Shown piece after piece: positions 33,817 to 41,488 of a DNA stretch of 64,000 nt (the stretch's first letter is position 1; each line of letters starts with the position of its first letter). The stretch is from Flavobacterium rhamnosiphilum (GTDB lineage: Bacteria > Bacteroidota > Bacteroidia > Flavobacteriales > Flavobacteriaceae), in NCBI RefSeq assembly GCF_004349195.1, contig NZ_SMLG01000001.1, positions 434,001 to 498,000 on the forward strand. Reading direction: 5' to 3'. The notes beneath the pieces are model-generated. The model saw nothing but the letters and a program-made list of their open reading frames with translations, was not told where the DNA came from and searched no databases. A program made the translations under genes and the position numbers.

Positions 33817-33834
33817 GGGGAGTAAAAAGGGGAG
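33817..33834. repeat. Right arm-type repeat pair (GGGGAG, 12-base period)
   Basis: GGGGAGT, four A, AGGGGAG, matching the left-end copy at 13245-13262. It lies in the leader of the integrase gene, 18 bases before its start, so integrase binding here could also repress its own synthesis. Confidence 0.55.
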
Positions 33835-33895
33835 TTTTTTGAAATTAAAGTTCATTAAAAATCATAAATCCCAGTACAACAAACCCTTTGATAAC

Positions 33896-33903
33896 CAAAT
33901 ATA
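33896..33903 (-). promoter_or_regulatory. -7 element of the integrase promoter
   Basis: Reverse-strand TATATTTG, 97 bases upstream of the integrase ATG and 45 bases inside attR. No clear TTG was found at the expected distance. Confidence 0.45.
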
Positions 33904-33947
33904 ACAAATGAAAATCAATTAATCCCACTTAATAAATAAAGGTGGTT

Positions 33948-33960
33948 CAGGTGGGACCAC
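33948..33960 (+). repeat. attR: second copy of the 13-base attachment core
   Basis: CAGGTGGGACCAC, identical to the tRNA 3' end at 13186-13198 and with no tRNA body before it. It marks the right junction of the element. Confidence 0.88.
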
Positions 33961-33970
33961 TAGTGAAATC

Positions 33971-34001
33971 AAGCCTTTGCAGAAATGCAAAGGCTTTTTT
34001 T
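33971..34001 (+). terminator. Displaced ancestral tRNA terminator
   Basis: An 11-base stem (AAGCCTTTGCA / TGCAAAGGCTT) with a GAAA loop and a T run lies 10 bases after attR. Before integration it would have followed the tRNA gene directly. Confidence 0.85.
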
Positions 34002-34597
34002 ATGGGCTCTTTTTGGCGTTTCTAATTTGATATTTGCAGTTTGAAGCAAATCTAATTGAATGGGTTTTGATAAATGCCCTCTATCGACAAGAAGCGTATA
34101 ATTAGATATTTTTATTTTCTGTCGGCACCTGACTGGTATTCTAATTCATAATTCTAGGAACTTATAACTTTCAAAATTCTATAATAATTTTACTATATTT
34201 GATGTAGGCTTTGGTGAAGAGGTTGAAATTCAGTATATTTACTAAGACCTGTGTCGATGTTTTTTACTGCAAAAACACATCTAACGAGTTTTTTTAAGTC
34301 TTTTTTATAGGAAGTTAATTCGAAATAGTCAACAATGATTTCTTGTGATATTAGGCTAATATAGGAGGTGTGTGAATCTTGTATTTGTTTCTAATTTTAA
34401 AAGGGAAATGCCTTTTGGAATATTTCTCGAAACCTTAAAAACTGATTCGGTTTGTCGGTGAAAACTTAAGTTAGTCGAGAATAGTTTTTGTTGTTGCTTA
34501 TATGTTATGGGTTTACTTTTTATTTAGTAAAAGGTTAGTTTTGAGTCCGGTGGTTTGTGTCGTTTTTTTTTAAAGAATTGTTTTATTTTTTAAAATT
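34002..34597. other. Stretch without a recognisable gene
   Basis: About 600 bases downstream of the element contain no convincing reading frame on either strand, no strong hairpin and no repeat that I can identify. It may hold remnants of a decayed gene or the upstream region of the small secreted protein at 34598. Confidence 0.4.
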
Positions 34598-34822
34598 ATG
34601 AAATTTCAACCAAACAAATTTTATTTTTTGATCATTTTCCTTTTTGGGATTATGAATGTTTTTGCGGGGCCTCCAGTTCCAAATCCTTTTGGAAGGAAGA
34701 AGCCGCCGCCGCCGCCTGGACTGCCTATTGATGAAAATATTTTTGTATTATTGGTAATTGCATTGCTATTTGGAATTTATATCATTTACCGTCATTATAT
34801 AAAAACAAAAACCACTATTTAA
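34598..34822 (+). CDS. Small secreted or membrane protein with proline-rich segment
   Basis: A 74-residue protein with an N-terminal signal-like helix (FYFLIIFLFGIMNVFAG). A short GPPVPNPFGRKKPPPPPGLP linker follows, then a second transmembrane helix (NIFVLLVIALLFGIYIIY) and a basic tail. Small proteins of this layout are common in flavobacteria but have no assigned function that I know. Its stop codon lies inside a 40-base perfect palindrome that acts as terminator. Confidence 0.65.
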   Translation: MKFQPNKFYFLIIFLFGIMNVFAGPPVPNPFGRKKPPPPPGLPIDENIFVLLVIALLFGIYIIYRHYIKTKTTI

Positions 34823-34842
34823 ATAGTGGTTTTTGTTTTTAT
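34801..34842. terminator. 40-base perfect palindrome ending the small-protein gene and ribE
   Basis: Positions 34801-34840 are fully self-complementary (20-base half-site) with A-rich left and T-rich right flanks, so it can terminate transcription in both directions. It contains the TAA of the small gene at 34820-34822 and precedes the end of the convergent ribE at 34856. Confidence 0.85.
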
Positions 34843-34855
34843 ATAATTAAGAGGA

Positions 34856-35443
34856 TTATTTGTTAGCGTATAATCGGGAAACGTATTTGCCAATTACATC
34901 AAATTCAAGATTTATTTTTGTGCCAACTTCAATGGTTTTGAAATTAGTGTGCTCATGTGTATAAGGGATTATGGCTACGCTAAATTCATTTTTTTTAGAA
35001 TTTACCACGGTCAAACTTACGCCATTTACGGTAATGGAGCCTTTTTCTATGGTTAAATTGTTTAGTTTTTCATCATATTCAAAGGTATAAAACCAGCTTC
35101 CGTCGGTTTGTTCGGCAGTGATGCAGGTTCCGGTTTGGTCTACGTGTCCTTGTACGATGTGTCCGTCAAGTCTGTCTCCAAGTTTCATTGCTCTTTCTAA
35201 GTTAACGCTGTCTCCAACTTTCCAATCGGTTAAATTTGTTTTTTTTATCGTTTCGTCTATCGCGGTTACAGTATAAAAAGTATCATTGATTGCAACAACA
35301 GTAAGGCAAATTCCGTTATGAGCAACACTTTGGTCAATTTGTAGTTCACCGGTAATCGATGAATTCATCGTTATGTGGACATTGCTGTTCTCTTTTTTTA
35401 TTTCTTGGATGGTGCCAAGGGTTTCTATGATTCCTGTAAACAT
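34856..35443 (-). CDS. ribE: Riboflavin synthase, alpha subunit type
   Basis: Dismutates two 6,7-dimethyl-8-ribityllumazines to riboflavin, the last step of the pathway. Counted from MFTGIIE at 35443 it has 195 residues, with two homologous lumazine-binding repeats (about 1-97 and 98-195). Landmarks are MFTGIIETLGT and DRLDGHIVQGHVDQTG, plus GSITVNGVSLTVV in the second half. An upstream ATG at 35485 would add 14 non-conserved residues; the family begins with MFTGI, so that start was not used. It is divergent from pdxA. Confidence 0.94.
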   Translation of the reverse strand: MFTGIIETLGTIQEIKKENSNVHITMNSSITGELQIDQSVAHNGICLTVVAINDTFYTVTAIDETIKKTNLTDWKVGDSVNLERAMKLGDRLDGHIVQGHVDQTGTCITAEQTDGSWFYTFEYDEKLNNLTIEKGSITVNGVSLTVVNSKKNEFSVAIIPYTHEHTNFKTIEVGTKINLEFDVIGKYVSRLYANK

Positions 35444-35460
35444 TTCTTGTTTTATTTTAC

Positions 35461-35481
35461 TAAATTTGCACTTCAAAATTA
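35461..35481. promoter_or_regulatory. Back-to-back -7 elements of ribE and pdxA
   Basis: TAAATTTG on the plus strand (35461-35468) points to pdxA and TAATTTTG on the minus strand (35481-35474) to ribE. They are five bases apart, so polymerases on the two promoters would exclude each other. Upstream TTG elements are not clear. Confidence 0.45.
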
Positions 35482-35501
35482 GCAATAAATAACGTTAGGT
35501 C

Positions 35502-36551
35502 ATGATGAAAAAAGCAGAAAATATAATCGTCGGGATTTCTATAGGAGATTTAAACGGTATTGGAAGCGAAGTTGTTTTAAAAACATTCGAGGATTCTCGT
35601 ATGTTGGAGTTGTGTACTCCTGTTATCTTTGCTAATGTTAAGTTGTTGTCTTTTGTAAAGAAAAGTTTTCAATCTGCTTCTTTGTTGCACGGAATTGATA
35701 AACTGGATCAAATTATACCGGGAAAGATTAATGTTTTAAATGTTTGGAGAGAAGGAGTTGATTTGAATCTTGGAGTAAATGATCCTAAGGCAGGTGAATA
35801 TGCTATAAAATCATTTGTTGCGGCTACTAAAGCTTTGAAAGATGGTCTTGTAGATGTATTGGTTACTGCGCCTATAAATAAGTATAATGTTCAATCGGAG
35901 GATTTTAAATTTCCGGGACATACGGATTATTTAAATCAAGAACTTGAGGGAAATGCACTTATGCTGATGGTTCAGGATAATTTAAGAGTAGGGCTCTTGA
36001 CGGATCATATTCCGTTAAGTGAAGTGGCTTCTCATCTTACGGAGGAATTGATTAAAAGAAAAATTGAAACGGTTAAGCAATCATTGATACAAGATTTTAG
36101 TATTAATAAGCCTAAAATAGCTGTTTTGGGGTTAAATCCCCATTGTGGTGATGGAGGTGTTATTGGTACCGAAGATGATTTGGTTATAAAGCCAACATTG
36201 AAAAAGATATTTGATAAAGGCACTTTGGTTTTTGGTCCTTTTGCTGCTGATGGTTTTTTTGGAAGTAATCAATATGAGAAGTATGATGCTATTATAGCGG
36301 CGTATCACGATCAGGGGTTGATTCCTTTCAAGACATTGTCTTTTGGTAATGGAGTGAATTATACCGCAGGTTTGAATAAAATAAGAACGTCGCCAGATCA
36401 TGGTACGGCTTACGATATAGCAGGAAAAGGGGTGGCTGATTTTAATTCCTTCAAAGAGGCTGTCTATCTTGCAATTGATATTTATCATTCAAGAAATCAA
36501 TATGCCGAAATCAGTGTAAAACCATTGAAAACAAAAGAAAAACAGTTGTAA
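35502..36551 (+). CDS. pdxA: 4-hydroxythreonine-4-phosphate dehydrogenase
   Basis: NAD-dependent dehydrogenase and decarboxylase of de novo pyridoxal-phosphate synthesis, acting with PdxJ. The 349-residue protein begins with the family segment VGISIGDLNGIGSEV and has the substrate-binding PGHTDYL, metal-binding LGLNPHCGDGG and AAYHDQGLIPFK, all present. It starts with two adjacent methionines (35502 or 35505). Transcribed alone or with the downstream DUF177 gene, which however has its own promoter. Confidence 0.95.
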   Translation: MMKKAENIIVGISIGDLNGIGSEVVLKTFEDSRMLELCTPVIFANVKLLSFVKKSFQSASLLHGIDKLDQIIPGKINVLNVWREGVDLNLGVNDPKAGEYAIKSFVAATKALKDGLVDVLVTAPINKYNVQSEDFKFPGHTDYLNQELEGNALMLMVQDNLRVGLLTDHIPLSEVASHLTEELIKRKIETVKQSLIQDFSINKPKIAVLGLNPHCGDGGVIGTEDDLVIKPTLKKIFDKGTLVFGPFAADGFFGSNQYEKYDAIIAAYHDQGLIPFKTLSFGNGVNYTAGLNKIRTSPDHGTAYDIAGKGVADFNSFKEAVYLAIDIYHSRNQYAEISVKPLKTKEKQL

Positions 36552-36594
36552 ACAAAAAAAAGTGAATAACATTATTAGATTTGCAATAATTTTA

Positions 36595-36602
36595 TATCTT
36601 TG
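36595..36602 (+). promoter_or_regulatory. -7 element of the DUF177-rpmF transcript
   Basis: TATCTTTG matches TAnnTTTG and lies 36 bases before the ATG at 36638. No TTG at ideal spacing. Confidence 0.45.
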
Positions 36603-36637
36603 CACTCCCGAAGTTTAGGGGTCAAATTGTTGTTGAA

Positions 36638-37180
36638 ATGAAGAAGACAAAAGAATTTTTAATACCTTTTATAGGATTAAAGCTAGGAAAACATCATTTT
36701 GAGTATCAAATAAATAATTCGTTCTTTGAAATCTTTGATTATAATGAATATCAAGATTCAAATATCAAAGTAAATGTAGTTTTAGAGAAAAAAAGTACGC
36801 TGTTAGAGTTAAGTTTTAAGCATAAAGGGATAGTAAATGTACCTTGTGATTTGACAAGCGAAGATTTTGACTTGCCAGTAAAAGGCAAAATGAAATTAAT
36901 TGTTCGTTTTGGCGAGAATTTTAATAATGACAATGAAGAATTGTTGATTTTACCTCATGGAGAGTTTGAAATTGATATTGCACAATATATCTATGAAATG
37001 ATAGTGTTGTCAGTGCCTCTAAGACGAGTTCATCCAGGTGTGAAAGATGGAAGTTTAAAAACGGAAGTTTTGACTAAGCTTAATGAACTGATAGTAAAAG
37101 AAGAAAAAAAAGAGAATAAACAAGAAGAAAATATTGACCCGCGTTGGGACAAATTAAAGCAACTATTAACGGATAAATAA
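36638..37180 (+). CDS. DUF177 protein (YceD family)
   Basis: A 180-residue protein of the YceD family, which in many bacteria precedes rpmF and in plants is needed for 23S rRNA accumulation. Family features are VNVPCDLTSEDFDLPV in the middle and SVPLRRVHPG with the acidic C-terminal tail ENIDPRWDKLKQLL. A classical CxRC zinc motif is reduced to a single cysteine here. It is nine bases upstream of rpmF, the conserved gene order. Confidence 0.9.
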   Translation: MKKTKEFLIPFIGLKLGKHHFEYQINNSFFEIFDYNEYQDSNIKVNVVLEKKSTLLELSFKHKGIVNVPCDLTSEDFDLPVKGKMKLIVRFGENFNNDNEELLILPHGEFEIDIAQYIYEMIVLSVPLRRVHPGVKDGSLKTEVLTKLNELIVKEEKKENKQEENIDPRWDKLKQLLTDK

Positions 37181-37189
37181 TATAGTAAA

Positions 37190-37384
37190 ATGGCGCATCC
37201 TAAGAGAAAAATCTCCAAAACAAGAAGAGATAAAAGAAGAACACATTACAAAGCTACTGTAGCACAGATTGCTACTTGTCCTATTACAGGAGAAGCGCAT
37301 TTATACCATAGAGCTTACTGGCATGAAGGTAAAATGTATTACAGAGGGCAAGTTGTTATAGATAAATCTGTAGCTGTTGCTTAA
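37190..37384 (+). CDS. rpmF: 50S ribosomal protein L32
   Basis: A 64-residue basic ribosomal protein beginning [17 protein letters not shown], the L32 signature. The usual four-cysteine zinc site is absent (only one cysteine, [10 protein letters not shown]), as in the zinc-independent form found in Bacteroidota. It sits in the usual DUF177-rpmF-fabH order and is followed by a terminator. Confidence 0.95.
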   Translation: MAHPKRKISKTRRDKRRTHYKATVAQIATCPITGEAHLYHRAYWHEGKMYYRGQVVIDKSVAVA

Positions 37385-37407
37385 TACATTTTTGTAAATG
37401 ATATTCG

Positions 37408-37433
37408 AACTCTCACATCGTGGGAGTTTTTTT
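37408..37433 (+). terminator. Terminator after rpmF
   Basis: AACTCTCAC / GTGGGAGTT stem with one mismatch and a three-base loop, followed by T residues. Confidence 0.7.
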
Positions 37434-37556
37434 GTTGTTTATAATTTTCATTAAATAAGAAGTTCCAAATCAATGAGAATGGAATTTTTTTTGTAATTTT
37501 CAAGTCTTTTAAAAATTTTTCAAATGGCAACATTTGACAAAAAATAATCGCATACA

Positions 37557-38555
37557 ATGAATACAATTACAGCCGCAATAACCGCTGTTGGAGCCTATGT
37601 TCCAGACTTTGTTTTAACTAACAAAGCTCTTGAGGCCATGGTCGACACCAATGACGAGTGGATAACCTCTCGTACAGGAATAAAAGAAAGAAGAATCCTC
37701 AAAGAAGAGGGTAAAGGAACTTCTTTTTTAGCCATAAAAGCTGCACAAGATTTATTAGCTAAAGCCAATATCGACCCTCTAGAAATAGACTTGTTGATAA
37801 TGGCAACTGCAACGCCGGATATGCCAGTTGCTTCAACAGGTGTATATGTAGCAACCGAAATAGGAGCCTTAAATGCTTTTGCATATGATTTGCAAGCAGC
37901 ATGTTCCAGTTTCTTATTTGGGATGTCAACGGCAGCAGCTTACATAGAATCTGGAAGATATAAGAAAGTACTGTTAATTGGTGCTGATAAAATGTCTTCT
38001 ATCGTAGATTATACGGATAGATCAACTTGTATCATTTTTGGAGATGGAGCTGGAGCAGTATTGTTTGAACCTAATTATGAAGGATTAGGATTGCAAGACG
38101 AATACTTGCGCAGTGACGGAATCGGTCGTGATTTTTTGAAAATTGACGCTGGTGGTTCCCTTCTTCCTGCCTCTTACGAAACAGTAAGAGACAATAAACA
38201 CAATATTATTCAAGACGGAAAAACGGTATTTAAATATGCTGTAACCAACATGGCTGATTCAAGTGAATTAATTCTGAAAAGAAATAATTTGACAAATGAA
38301 GATGTAGATTGGTTAGTTCCGCATCAAGCCAACAAACGTATTATAGATGCAACAGCAAATAGAATGAATTTAGAAGATTCTAAAGTGCTGATGAATATTG
38401 AAAAATACGGAAACACAACTTCTGCGACTTTACCATTAGTCCTTAATGATTTTGAACATTTATTCAAAAAAGGAGATACAATAATTTTGGCTGCTTTTGG
38501 AGGTGGATTCACTTGGGGATCTATTTACCTAAAATGGGCATACGATAAAAAATAA
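37557..38555 (+). CDS. fabH: Beta-ketoacyl-ACP synthase III
   Basis: Starts fatty-acid synthesis by condensing an acyl-CoA with malonyl-ACP; in flavobacteria the primers are often branched-chain. The 332-residue enzyme has the catalytic C in QAACSSFLFG, H in WLVPHQANKRI and N in EKYGNTTSATLP, and the TNxEW-like N-terminal TNDEWITSRTGI. It is the first gene of fabH-accB-accC, a common arrangement that couples initiation with acetyl-CoA carboxylase. Confidence 0.96.
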   Translation: MNTITAAITAVGAYVPDFVLTNKALEAMVDTNDEWITSRTGIKERRILKEEGKGTSFLAIKAAQDLLAKANIDPLEIDLLIMATATPDMPVASTGVYVATEIGALNAFAYDLQAACSSFLFGMSTAAAYIESGRYKKVLLIGADKMSSIVDYTDRSTCIIFGDGAGAVLFEPNYEGLGLQDEYLRSDGIGRDFLKIDAGGSLLPASYETVRDNKHNIIQDGKTVFKYAVTNMADSSELILKRNNLTNEDVDWLVPHQANKRIIDATANRMNLEDSKVLMNIEKYGNTTSATLPLVLNDFEHLFKKGDTIILAAFGGGFTWGSIYLKWAYDKK

Positions 38556-38578
38556 ATTTAAACTAAAAACAAATAATT

Positions 38579-39058
38579 ATGGATTTAAAAGAAATTCAAA
38601 ATCTAATCAAGTTTGTAGCAAATTCAGGAGTTGCAGAAGTTAAATTAGAGATGGATGATGTGAAAATTACCATCAGAACAACTTTAGAAGGAAATGTAAC
38701 TGAAACCACGTATGTTCAACAAATGCCAGCTCAAGCTACACTTCAACAAGCAGTAGCTCCGCAACAAATTGCTCCGGTTGCAGCGGCTCCAGAAGTTCCA
38801 GTAGTAGAAAATGCGCACTATATCACCATAAAATCTCCAATCATCGGAACTTTTTATAGAAAACCATCTCCAGACAAACCAATGTTTGTTGAAGTAGGTA
38901 AAACAATTTCTAAAGGTGATGTACTTTGTGTAATTGAAGCCATGAAATTATTTAATGAAATTGAATCTGAAGTTTCTGGTAAAATTGTAAAAATATTAGT
39001 TGACGATATGTCGCCAGTAGAGTTTGACCAACCATTATTCTTAGTAGATCCATCATAA
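38579..39058 (+). CDS. accB: Biotin carboxyl carrier protein of acetyl-CoA carboxylase
   Basis: Carries the biotin that shuttles CO2 between the carboxylase and transferase subunits. The 159-residue protein has an N-terminal helical segment and a proline/alanine/glutamine-rich linker (about 48-80). The C-terminal biotinyl domain has the modified lysine in the [12 protein letters not shown] motif. It lies 23 bases after fabH and 83 bases before accC. Confidence 0.96.
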   Translation: MDLKEIQNLIKFVANSGVAEVKLEMDDVKITIRTTLEGNVTETTYVQQMPAQATLQQAVAPQQIAPVAAAPEVPVVENAHYITIKSPIIGTFYRKPSPDKPMFVEVGKTISKGDVLCVIEAMKLFNEIESEVSGKIVKILVDDMSPVEFDQPLFLVDPS

Positions 39059-39141
39059 TATTTTCGAAATTCCAATAGTCATATTATAAATTCCAATTTG
39101 GATTTGACTATTGGAATTTTGAATTTAAAATATAAAATAAG

Positions 39142-40488
39142 ATGTTTAAAAAAATATTGATTGCCAATAGAGGGGAAATTGCGTTACGCGTAATTAGAAC
39201 ATGCAAGGAAATGGGTATAAAAACAGTAGCTGTTTATTCTACTGCAGATGCCGAAAGTCTACATGTAAAGTTTGCTGACGAAGCGGTTTGTATTGGGCCA
39301 CCTCCAAGCAACTTGTCCTATTTAAAAATGTCAAATATTATTGCCGCTGCCGAAATTACAAATGCAGATGCAATACATCCGGGATACGGATTCCTTTCTG
39401 AAAATTCTAAATTTTCTAAAATCTGTCAAGAACATGGTATCAAATTCATTGGAGCTTCTCCAGAGATGATTGATAGAATGGGGGATAAAGCTTCCGCAAA
39501 ATCGACTATGATTGAAGCGGGTGTTCCTTGTGTTCCAGGTTCAGTAGGAATTTTAGAATCGTATGAGCAAGCCTTACAATTATCAAGAGATTTCGGTTAT
39601 CCAGTAATGCTTAAAGCAACTGCTGGTGGTGGTGGAAAAGGAATGAGAGCTGTTTGGAAAGAAGATGAATTGTTGAAAGCTTGGGAAGATGCACGTCAGG
39701 AATCTGCGGCAGCCTTTGGAAATGACGGAATGTATCTGGAGAAATTAATCGAAGAGCCACGTCATATCGAGATTCAAATTGTAGGTGATTCTTATGGAAA
39801 AGCCTGTCATCTATCTGAAAGAGATTGTTCAGTTCAAAGACGTCATCAAAAATTAACGGAAGAAACTCCATCTCCATTTATGACAGATGAGTTACGTGCA
39901 AAAATGGGTGAAGCAGCTGTAAAAGCGGCCGAATACATCAAATATGAAGGTGCTGGAACGGTAGAATTTTTGGTTGATAAACACCGTAATTTCTACTTTA
40001 TGGAAATGAATACCCGTATTCAAGTAGAACATCCAATTACGGAGCAAGTTATTGATTATGACTTAATCCGTGAGCAAATTATGGTTGCCGCTGGAATACC
40101 TATTTCGGGTAAAAACTACTTGCCACAATTACATGCGATCGAATGCAGAATTAATGCAGAAGATCCTTATAATGATTTCCGTCCTTCTCCAGGGAAAATT
40201 ACAACATTACATATGCCGGGTGGACATGGAGTTCGTTTAGATACTCATGTGTATTCAGGGTATACTATTCCACCAAATTACGATTCAATGATTGCAAAAC
40301 TTATTACTACAGCCCAATCTCGTGAGGAAGCGATTAGTAAAATGAGAAGAGCTTTGGATGAATTTGTAATCGAAGGAATAAAAACTACCATTCCGTTTCA
40401 TAGACAATTAATGGACGACCCTCGTTATATTGCAGGAGAGTACACTACCGCATTTATGGATACCTTCAAAATGAACGATCCGGAATAA
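39142..40488 (+). CDS. accC: Acetyl-CoA carboxylase biotin carboxylase subunit
   Basis: ATP-dependent carboxylation of the AccB biotin. The 448-residue protein begins [19 protein letters not shown] and contains the ATP-grasp glycine loop AGGGGKGMR. Further motifs are the metal and bicarbonate region [15 protein letters not shown] and the C-terminal lid [16 protein letters not shown]. Full length for the family. A strong terminator follows, closing the fabH-accB-accC group. Confidence 0.97.
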   Translation: MFKKILIANRGEIALRVIRTCKEMGIKTVAVYSTADAESLHVKFADEAVCIGPPPSNLSYLKMSNIIAAAEITNADAIHPGYGFLSENSKFSKICQEHGIKFIGASPEMIDRMGDKASAKSTMIEAGVPCVPGSVGILESYEQALQLSRDFGYPVMLKATAGGGGKGMRAVWKEDELLKAWEDARQESAAAFGNDGMYLEKLIEEPRHIEIQIVGDSYGKACHLSERDCSVQRRHQKLTEETPSPFMTDELRAKMGEAAVKAAEYIKYEGAGTVEFLVDKHRNFYFMEMNTRIQVEHPITEQVIDYDLIREQIMVAAGIPISGKNYLPQLHAIECRINAEDPYNDFRPSPGKITTLHMPGGHGVRLDTHVYSGYTIPPNYDSMIAKLITTAQSREEAISKMRRALDEFVIEGIKTTIPFHRQLMDDPRYIAGEYTTAFMDTFKMNDPE

Positions 40489-40506
40489 AAAATACTTTAT
40501 TTAAGT

Positions 40507-40537
40507 AAAAAACCTTGCAGCGATGCAAGGTTTTTTT
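40507..40537 (+). terminator. Terminator after accC
   Basis: AAAACCTTGCA / TGCAAGGTTTT stem with a GCGA loop and a run of T. Confidence 0.9.
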
Positions 40538-40752
40538 GTTTATTATATTTTGATGCTACGCGAAACTGTATAATAATTATACACTTCGCCCCAGTGTGTA
40601 TACATCTTTCTTGTGTTTTGAATTCAGTAAATATTTTTAAAACGTTGTTTTTTAATATATTAACGATGTGACGCCTTGCTTTAAATGATTGGTATAATTA
40701 TTTCTTTGTCTTAAGTAACAATAACAAATAAATAATTTAAAATTTAAATACT

Positions 40753-41049
40753 ATGAAAAAGTTAATCTTATCCGCAGCAATCGTTTTAGGAAGTTTGTCA
40801 ACCTATGCTACTACAGCTCCAATCGTGAGTAGTGCCATTAAAACAGTATCAATTCAAGAGGAATACACTGAAGTAAAATTAGAAGAAGTTCCTGAAGCAA
40901 TAAAAGCGGCATTAAAAACGGCTTATCCAAGTGCTGTTCTTGACAAAGCATATGTAAATGCTACCAAAGAATACAAACTAGATGTAACTATTGGGGATAA
41001 AAAAGGAAATCTTTTTGCAGATGCAACTGGAAAATGGATTCAAAAATAA
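40753..41049 (+). CDS. Small secreted PepSY-like protein (first of a tandem pair)
   Basis: A 98-residue protein with a signal peptide (MKKLILSAAIVLGSLSTYA). One PepSY-like domain follows: a helix VPEAIKAALKTAYPSAVLDKAY and a strand pair KEYKLDVTIGDKKGNLFAD. It is periplasmic by prediction. It is clearly a paralogue of the next gene, 29 bases downstream. Such small proteins accumulate at the cell envelope in some Bacteroidota, but their role is not established. Confidence 0.75.
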   Translation: MKKLILSAAIVLGSLSTYATTAPIVSSAIKTVSIQEEYTEVKLEEVPEAIKAALKTAYPSAVLDKAYVNATKEYKLDVTIGDKKGNLFADATGKWIQK

Positions 41050-41078
41050 AATTATAATAATTAATTAAAATAAACAGT

Positions 41079-41369
41079 ATGAAAAAGTTAATGGTATCAG
41101 CAGCAATCGTTTTAGGGAGTTTATCAGCATTTGCGACTACAGTTCCAAATCAAAATTTTCAAGTTCAATCCTCATTATTTCAAGAAGGATATACTGAAGT
41201 AGAAACAGTTCCAGATGCTGTGAAAAAAGCGCTGGAAACAGCACATCCGGGTGCAATTCTTGGAAAAGCGTTTATAAATGCAAAGAAAGAATACAAATTA
41301 GAGATTACAGTTGGAGACAAGAAAGCTACTGTTTATGCAGATGCCAATGGGAACTGGATAAAAAAATAA
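41079..41369 (+). CDS. Small secreted PepSY-like protein (second of a tandem pair)
   Basis: A 96-residue protein closely related to the previous gene: the signal peptide (MKKLMVSAAIVLGSLSAFA) differs at a few positions, and the domain VPDAVKKALETAHPGAILGKAF, KEYKLEITVGDKKATVYAD is parallel throughout. The pair looks like a local duplication and is probably one transcript, ending at the hairpin at 41391. Function unknown. The next gene is a sigma-54-type regulator, which could be coincidence. Confidence 0.75.
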   Translation: MKKLMVSAAIVLGSLSAFATTVPNQNFQVQSSLFQEGYTEVETVPDAVKKALETAHPGAILGKAFINAKKEYKLEITVGDKKATVYADANGNWIKK

Positions 41370-41390
41370 TTTAGGTGAGTTTTTGTTTTT

Positions 41391-41428
41391 AAAAAGAGAG
41401 ATTGTTTGTAACAGTCTCTCTTTTTTTT
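41391..41428 (+). terminator. Terminator of the PepSY-like pair
   Basis: AAAGAGAGA-T-TG / CA-G-TCTCTCTTT stem with a 7-base loop followed by a T run. Confidence 0.85.
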
Positions 41429-41488
41429 GCATAAAATTATGAGAATACAAATTTAATAACTTTATTTTAGCCTTAAAGTTAAAATGTA

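Larger units (their letters stand above)
13199..33960. mobile_element. Integrative and mobilizable element with a defence cargo, inserted in a tRNA (CAT) gene
   Basis: The element lies between direct 13-base repeats at the tRNA 3' end and 33948-33960. It contains a tyrosine recombinase next to attR, an excisionase-like HTH protein and replication-type primase genes. It also has a relaxase, MobC and a candidate oriT, and a minus-strand operon of restriction-modification and CBASS genes. I see no type IV secretion genes, so it would need a helper for transfer. Paired GGGGAG motifs lie just inside both ends. Integration is inferred from these features rather than from comparison with an empty site. 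Confidence 0.85.

Noticed and set aside
13199..33960. CRISPR array or prophage
   Set aside because: No regularly spaced repeats with unique spacers, and no capsid, tail, portal or terminase genes are present; the iteron repeats at 29470-29674 are too irregular.
34002..34597. Decayed gene or second element remnant to the right of attR
   Set aside because: No stretch could be matched to a protein family even allowing frame changes by eye.
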